Assembly (NCBI GenBank): GCA_900547095.1
Contig: URFG01000016.1
Span: 1-25,690 of the forward strand
Direction of reading: 5' to 3'
From: an uncultured Oscillospiraceae bacterium
Lineage (GTDB): Bacteria; Bacillota; Clostridia; Oscillospirales; Acutalibacteraceae
DNA length: 25,690 bases
Position 1 is the first letter of the stretch; each line of letters starts with the position of its first letter. This document shows positions 21,376-25,690 of the stretch, one piece after another. Made by a program: the position numbers and the translations under genes. The notes under the pieces are model-generated. The model was not told where the DNA came from. It saw only the letters and a program-made list of their open reading frames with translations, and made no database searches.

Positions 21376-22311
21376 TTAAGAATTTTTAATAATCTTTTCT
21401 CCGAGCGGCGAGAGCGCAACTGCGGGAGTAGTATAGATTATCGGCTTTCCCGTAACGGTAAATTCCGCAATAAGCGAAGTGTGGTCTGCGATCAGCAGAT
21501 CCGCTCCTAAAACCGTGTCGAGAAAATCCGAGCTGTCGGTAACCGTAAAATTAGGCAGGGTTTTAAGCTTTTCCATATTCCTCCGGAAATAATCGCCGTA
21601 TCCCTTTTGTTCTAAATTTATCTCCGCCATCTGATGAAGAAGCAGCACAAGCTCCGTGTTTTTCCTTTCCTTTAAAAATCCGTAAAACTCTTCAAGATAA
21701 GGGTAAAGTGTGGAGTCGCCCTCTTTCATTGTCCATCTCGGTTTCCAGACTATTTTAAAAGACTCCTTGTTTCTATAAAAAGAGCTGTCGGGTTTTCTGC
21801 CGTAATACAGATATTCGTCAAGCTTTAAATTTCCTATGCTAACGCTGTTTTCGGGAATATTATCTCCCTCGCGGGGATCGCAATGGAAAACATACTGCGC
21901 GTTTTTATAATAATCGCTTTCTCCTATAGACGCATAATCGTTTATCCAGCGGATAAGCACGGCACCGTAATCCACGTGGCAGAGCTTACCGAATTTTACC
22001 AATTCGGCGGACCGAAAAGGCTTCGGAAGATATATGTCATAAGGAGTGGTGGTAAAAATATAATCGGGTGAGATCTCCGAAATATCGAAATATTTCCCGT
22101 TTTTACGGCATTTAAAGCTTTCTACACCGTTTTCCGACAGATAAGAATATACCTCTTCACAGGTAATTCCGGGCGAAAAATCATAGCCGAGCCTGTCCGT
22201 CGCCATAACGAACATCTCGAATTTTGATGAATTTTTACATTCTTTATAAACGGTTATGAAGTTATTTACATACTTATCGTTTACAATCCATAAAATTTTT
22301 ATTTTTTCCAT
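21376..22311 (-). CDS. CDP-glycerol glycerophosphotransferase-like protein, truncated by an in-frame stop
   Basis: This 311-residue protein resembles TagB/TagF-type transferases, which move glycerol-phosphate or similar units to lipid-linked carriers for teichoic acid-like polymers. Conserved blocks include FGKLCHVDYGAVLIRW, WKPRW, VLLLHQMAE and the signature DTVLGADLLIADHTSLIAEFTVTGKPIIYTT. The frame stops at IIKNS where homologues would continue; the sense frame resumes right after the stop, so a Tyr codon (TAT) may have become TAA. A promoter (TTGAAA, 17 bases, TAAACT) lies 30-60 bases upstream. It heads the run to DUF1846, metY and metA. It may be inactive or truncated but functional, or the stop may be a sequence error. 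Confidence 0.8.
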   Translation of the reverse strand: MEKIKILWIVNDKYVNNFITVYKECKNSSKFEMFVMATDRLGYDFSPGITCEEVYSYLSENGVESFKCRKNGKYFDISEISPDYIFTTTPYDIYLPKPFRSAELVKFGKLCHVDYGAVLIRWINDYASIGESDYYKNAQYVFHCDPREGDNIPENSVSIGNLKLDEYLYYGRKPDSSFYRNKESFKIVWKPRWTMKEGDSTLYPYLEEFYGFLKERKNTELVLLLHQMAEINLEQKGYGDYFRRNMEKLKTLPNFTVTDSSDFLDTVLGADLLIADHTSLIAEFTVTGKPIIYTTPAVALSPLGEKIIKNS

Positions 22312-22339
22312 AATTTACACCCTAATTAAAATCTATTTT

Positions 22340-22368
22340 AGTTTAACACATATATTATTTTCTTTCAA
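22340..22368 (-). promoter_or_regulatory. Promoter of the transferase-DUF1846-metY-metA run
   Basis: On the minus strand TTGAAA (22368-22363), a 17-base spacer and TAAACT (22345-22340). No SAM riboswitch or T-box is visible between it and the first gene. Confidence 0.55.
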
Positions 22369-22423
22369 GGTTTTTTAAAATATTCGGTCTTATTCACGCA
22401 TACTATTTACGGGAGGAATGAAT

Positions 22424-23641
22424 ATGATAGGGAATTTTTTTAAAAGATCTGCGGCTCTGATTTTGAGTTTTTCTCTTTTAGGGGGAATAACCGGTTTTGC
22501 CGCGCAAACAGTTTCAAGCGAGTGCGATATATCGGATATTGCGGTTCCTGTGACGGCGCAGGCACAGGAAAACGACTCGGCGCCGTTTGACATAGACGCA
22601 AAATCGGCTGTGCTTGCCGAGGTAAACACCAAAACCGTGCTTTACGAGAAAAACAGCGATGAAAAACTGCCCCCTGCCTCGATAACAAAGATAATGTCGC
22701 TTCTTCTCATTATGGAGGCGATAGACTCAAAAAGAATTACTCTTTCCGATAACATTTCCGCAAGCGAACACGCGGCAAGTATGGGCGGCTCGCAGATATG
22801 GCTCGAACCCGGGGAAACTATGACTGTCGACGAGCTGTTAAAAGCGGCGGTAATAGCCTCCGCTAACGACGCCACCGTGGCTCTCGCCGAGGCGGTCGCG
22901 GGAAGCGAAGAGGAATTTGTGCGGCTGATGAACGAAAAAGCAAAAATGCTCGGAATGAACAACACGCAGTTTAAAAACTGCACGGGGCTTGACGCCGAGG
23001 GTCATTACAGCTCCGCCGCGGATATTGCGATAATGTCCTGCGAGCTTATTAAACACGACCTTATAAAGAAATATTCAACCGTATGGATGGATACTTTAAG
23101 AAACGGCGAAAGCGAGCTTGTAAACACAAATAAGCTCGTAAGATTTTATTCGGGAACCACAGGTCTTAAAACAGGAACGACCTCTTCCGCCGGATACTGC
23201 CTTAGCGCCACCGCCGAGCGCGACGGCACGGAATTTGTAGCGGTGATAATGTGTGCCTCGGCTTCCGCCGAAAGATTTTCCGCCGCAAAAAAACTGCTTG
23301 ACCACGGTTTTGCGAATTACCGCTACACCTGCATAAAAGCCGATAAAGACGAATATGAGGCTCTTATTTCCGATGCCGCCGAGCCGACGATAATGCTTAA
23401 AGCGGATAAAGGTTTTGACCTGCTGCTAAAAAAGAGCAGCACAGGCAAGATAACAAAAGAAGTCAAAATAGATGAAAATATAACGGCGCCCGTGAAAAAG
23501 GGCGAAAAGCTAGGTAAAATAATTATTTCAAACGACGGCGTGCAGATAGGCGCTATCGATCTTTTAGCCAAAAAAGATGTGGGGAAAATAAATTTCAAAA
23601 CCGTCTTTTCCTGGCTTATAAAAGGAATTTTCACGCCGTAA
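22424..23641 (+). CDS. D-alanyl-D-alanine carboxypeptidase (DacF/PBP5 type)
   Basis: This exported serine peptidase of family S11 trims the last D-Ala from peptidoglycan stem peptides. A signal peptide covers about residues 1-28 (basic KR, then LILSFSLLGGITGFA). The active-site motifs are all present: S86-x-x-K89 (SITK), S146-A-N and K249-T-G. After the peptidase domain come the beta-rich C-terminal PBP5 domain and a short amphipathic end (FKTVFSWLIKGIF) that likely anchors it to the outer membrane face. I chose the ATG at 22424, seven bases after GGAGG; the ATG at 22418 is one base from it. It is divergent from the transferase operon and followed by pgi with its own promoter. Confidence 0.93.
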   Translation: MIGNFFKRSAALILSFSLLGGITGFAAQTVSSECDISDIAVPVTAQAQENDSAPFDIDAKSAVLAEVNTKTVLYEKNSDEKLPPASITKIMSLLLIMEAIDSKRITLSDNISASEHAASMGGSQIWLEPGETMTVDELLKAAVIASANDATVALAEAVAGSEEEFVRLMNEKAKMLGMNNTQFKNCTGLDAEGHYSSAADIAIMSCELIKHDLIKKYSTVWMDTLRNGESELVNTNKLVRFYSGTTGLKTGTTSSAGYCLSATAERDGTEFVAVIMCASASAERFSAAKKLLDHGFANYRYTCIKADKDEYEALISDAAEPTIMLKADKGFDLLLKKSSTGKITKEVKIDENITAPVKKGEKLGKIIISNDGVQIGAIDLLAKKDVGKINFKTVFSWLIKGIFTP

Positions 23642-23684
23642 AATATATTTTATCAAAAAGTTCACAGTTTGTTGATATTCCCGC

Positions 23685-23713
23685 TTGAAAAAAATATTAG
23701 AATATAGTAAAAT
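23685..23713 (+). promoter_or_regulatory. pgi promoter
   Basis: TTGAAA (23685-23690), a 17-base spacer and TAAAAT (23708-23713). Because it overlaps the first 10 codons of the longest possible pgi frame, the true start must be further down. Confidence 0.65.
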
Positions 23714-23744
23714 GAAATTAGTAAAAAGAAAGAAGTTAAAGTTT

Positions 23745-25076
23745 ATGTCCCTTAAGTTTACAACAGATTATGCCGGCAGATTTATCTCCGGCGACGATAT
23801 ATTATCGGTCAAAGAAGAAGCTTTGGCCGCCGCAAAGACCCTCGATGAAAAATCAGGTGCAGGCTCCGATTTCACAGGCTGGGTAACCTTGCCTGAGGAT
23901 TATGATAAGAATGAGTTTGCAAGAATAAAAAATGCGGCGAAAAAAATCCGCGAGCAGTCCGATGTGCTGGTCGTTATCGGTATCGGAGGCTCTTATTTGG
24001 GAGCGAGAGCCGCTATTGAGTTTTTAAAGGGTCAGTTTTATAATTCGTTTGACCCCTCGCTTAAGATCCTCTTTGCGGGAAACAGCATTTCCGGCAGCTA
24101 TTTAAGCGATATTTTAAAATTATGCGAAAATAAAAGAGTTTCTGTAAATATTATTTCGAAATCGGGAACTACTACCGAGCCTGCCATTGCGTTTAGAGTA
24201 TTCAGAGAAATGCTTGAAAAGCAGTACGGCGAAAAAGGCGCCGCAGAGAGAATTTTCTGCACCACCGATAAGAGTAAAGGCACCCTTAAAAAGCTCGCCG
24301 ATGAAAAAGGCTATGAATGCTTTGTGGTTCCGGACAACGTCGGAGGCAGATACTCTGTTTTAACAGCAGTCGGTCTTCTCCCCATTGCCGCCGCAGGCTG
24401 TGATATCGACGCGCTTATGAAAGGCGCTAAAGACGCGAAAGCCGATTATTCTTCCTCGAATTATGAGAGCAATCCCTGCTTAAGATACGCTGCAGTGAGA
24501 AATCTTCTTTACAGGAGCGGAAAATCCGTCGAAATGCTCGTAAGCTACGAGCCGAAGTTCGCTATGATGGCGGAATGGTTCAAGCAGCTCTTCGGCGAGA
24601 GCGAGGGCAAGGAAAATAAGGGTATTTTCCCCGCAAGCGTCACTTTTTCAACCGATCTTCATTCAATGGGCCAGTTTATTCAGGAAGGCTCAAGAATTAT
24701 GTTTGAAACCGTCGTTCAGATCAAAAACGCGGGCGAAGATATAGTTATAAAGGAAGACGCCGACAACGGCGACGGTCTTAATTTCCTCGCAGGAAAAAAT
24801 ATGTCGTATGTCAATGAAAAGGCTTTTGAGGGCACCGTTCTCGCTCATACAGACGGCGAGGTGCCGAACCTTGTTATCACCGTTGATAAGGCCGACGAAG
24901 AGAATTTAGGAAGACTTATCTATTTCTTCGAAAGAGCCTGCGCGGTTTCCGGGTATATGCTCGGAGTTAATCCCTTTAACCAGCCGGGTGTTGAAGCATA
25001 TAAGAAAAATATGTTTGCCCTTCTCGGCAAGCCGGGATATGAGGATATGAAAGCCAAGCTTGAAAAGAGGCTTTAA
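23745..25076 (+). CDS. pgi: Glucose-6-phosphate isomerase
   Basis: The enzyme interconverts glucose-6-phosphate and fructose-6-phosphate in glycolysis. At 443 residues it is the short Firmicutes form. Motifs are VIGIGGSYLGARAAIEF, the sugar-phosphate-binding SKSGTTTEPAIAF, VGGRYSVLTAVGLLPIA, the catalytic-Glu/His region DLHSMGQFIQEGSR, and GVNPFNQPGVEAYKKNMF at the end with the catalytic Lys. I start at MSLKFTTDYAG; the 20 codons before it contain the promoter. The ribosome site is weak (AAGAAAG). Confidence 0.96.
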   Translation: MSLKFTTDYAGRFISGDDILSVKEEALAAAKTLDEKSGAGSDFTGWVTLPEDYDKNEFARIKNAAKKIREQSDVLVVIGIGGSYLGARAAIEFLKGQFYNSFDPSLKILFAGNSISGSYLSDILKLCENKRVSVNIISKSGTTTEPAIAFRVFREMLEKQYGEKGAAERIFCTTDKSKGTLKKLADEKGYECFVVPDNVGGRYSVLTAVGLLPIAAAGCDIDALMKGAKDAKADYSSSNYESNPCLRYAAVRNLLYRSGKSVEMLVSYEPKFAMMAEWFKQLFGESEGKENKGIFPASVTFSTDLHSMGQFIQEGSRIMFETVVQIKNAGEDIVIKEDADNGDGLNFLAGKNMSYVNEKAFEGTVLAHTDGEVPNLVITVDKADEENLGRLIYFFERACAVSGYMLGVNPFNQPGVEAYKKNMFALLGKPGYEDMKAKLEKRL

Positions 25077-25124
25077 AAAAGTTTAAAATCCGCAGCTTGC
25101 GGTTAAAATAAAGGAGTTGTTAAT

Positions 25125-25532
25125 ATGATTAAGCTTATAATCGGAAACAAGGGTTCGGGTAAAACGAAAAAATTGGTTGACGTTGTCAACGAAACAGCCA
25201 ATTCAAGCCTCGGCAATGTCGTATGCATTGAAAAAGGCGATACCCTTACTTTTTCCGTAACGCATAAAGCAAGACTTATCGACGCTGACGCTCTCGGAAT
25301 TTCCGGCTACGGCGAATATTATGCAATGCTTGTAACGCTTAAAAATTCAAATCACGATATCACAAATATTTTCGGTGACGCTACTCTTAAGATCGGCGGC
25401 AAGGACCTCGAAGCCTTTACTGCTTTCTTAAAGAGAATTTCGACTATTGAAGACGTCGACTTCACTTTTACCGTTTCGTGTGACGAAAGCGAGCTTCCGA
25501 AAGCTGTTTTCGATTATGCCGAAAAATTCTGA
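25125..25532 (+). CDS. Small P-loop protein of unknown function
   Basis: This 135-residue protein starts MIKLIIGNKGSGKTKKLVD, a clean Walker A motif at residues 7-14. The rest alternates strands and helices. No clear Walker B, lid or kinase motif follows; VDFTFTVSCDE near residue 110 is the best Walker B candidate. AAAGGAG gives a good ribosome site. It follows pgi by 48 bases and may be cotranscribed. Similar short proteins are often listed as ATP-binding or hypothetical in clostridia. It may bind a nucleotide, but the role cannot be told. Confidence 0.8.
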   Translation: MIKLIIGNKGSGKTKKLVDVVNETANSSLGNVVCIEKGDTLTFSVTHKARLIDADALGISGYGEYYAMLVTLKNSNHDITNIFGDATLKIGGKDLEAFTAFLKRISTIEDVDFTFTVSCDESELPKAVFDYAEKF

Positions 25533-25549
25533 TTTAAAGAACGATAAAA

Positions 25550-25580
25550 ACCCTCCGCTAAAAAAGCGGAGAGTTTTTAA
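25550..25580 (+). terminator. Terminator after the P-loop gene
   Basis: CTCCGCT (25554-25560) pairs with AGCGGAG (25566-25572), followed by AGTTTTT and preceded by an A-run. Confidence 0.88.
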
Positions 25581-25590
25581 ATTTAAGGCT

Positions 25591-25619
25591 TGACTTGAAT
25601 GGTAAAATAGAGTATAATC
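25591..25619 (+). promoter_or_regulatory. tRNA-Gln promoter
   Basis: TTGACT (25591-25596), a 17-base spacer and TATAAT (25614-25619), about 20 bases before the tRNA 5' end. Confidence 0.8.
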
Positions 25620-25639
25620 TTCTTGTTGACAAAAAATAT

Positions 25640-25690
25640 TGGGGAATTGTGTAACGGTAGCACGACAGACTCTGACTCTGTTTGTTGGGG
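25640..25690 (+). tRNA. tRNA-Gln (anticodon CTG), cut by window edge
   Basis: The 5' strand TGGGGAA, a D arm with AACGGTAG, and the anticodon arm ACAGA-CTCTGAC-TCTGT give anticodon CTG at 25672-25674. The T arm and 3' acceptor strand lie beyond the window. Confidence 0.85.

Noticed and set aside
22312..22340. SAM riboswitch ahead of the methionine genes
   Set aside because: The leader is about 25 bases, far too short for an S-box, and gaps before metY and metA are under 20 bases.

Overview
The window looks like a Firmicutes (class Clostridia) chromosome from a gut-type anaerobe. Evidence includes a low-to-moderate GC content, strong sigma-A promoters, GGAGG ribosome sites, a class B sortase, ECF vitamin transporters, a tetrahydrofolate riboswitch and a Firmicutes-type short glucose-6-phosphate isomerase. 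Two parts differ in style. Bases 1 to about 2740 use CTG, CGT/CGG and CCG codons, as in many Lachnospiraceae. From about 2760 to the end the DNA uses AGA, ATA, CTT and CCT codons, more like Oscillospirales/Ruminococcaceae. The switch falls inside serS, which stays open as one frame, so the contig is either a chimeric assembly or a recombinant.

Left part (1-2740): the end of thiamine pyrophosphokinase, an ECF transporter S component, and a pyridoxal/pyridoxamine kinase, which together suggest vitamin B6 uptake and trapping, then the 5' third of serS.

Middle (2760-15100): the rest of serS; a sortase B plus ABC exporter pair; a folate-type ECF S component behind a THF riboswitch whose hairpin hides the Shine-Dalgarno; an ABC-F ATPase with a YfcE-type phosphodiesterase; three tightly linked small unknown genes; an AT-rich gap with DnaA-box-like sites; a 2[4Fe-4S] ferredoxin; the run trpS-holB-ricT on the minus strand; a small membrane protein gene with a consensus promoter and a perfect LexA (SOS) box; and a GT2 glycosyltransferase that appears to have lost its ATG.

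Right part (15100-25690): tRNA-Val(GAC), an array of short variable hairpins, and a GH37 trehalase-family gene bracketed by two copies of a 16-base repeat. Next is a minus-strand run: a CDP-glycerol-type transferase interrupted by one in-frame stop, a DUF1846 protein, metY and metA. MetA carries the acetyl-CoA-type glutamate, so metA and metY form a matched O-acetylhomoserine route to homocysteine. On the plus strand are a DacF/PBP5-type D-Ala-D-Ala carboxypeptidase, pgi, a small P-loop protein, and the 5' part of tRNA-Gln(CTG).

The best candidates for undescribed biology are the SOS-controlled 61-residue membrane protein (13833-14018), the three-gene small-protein cassette (9401-10351), and the hairpin array with the repeat-flanked glycosidase (15300-16810).
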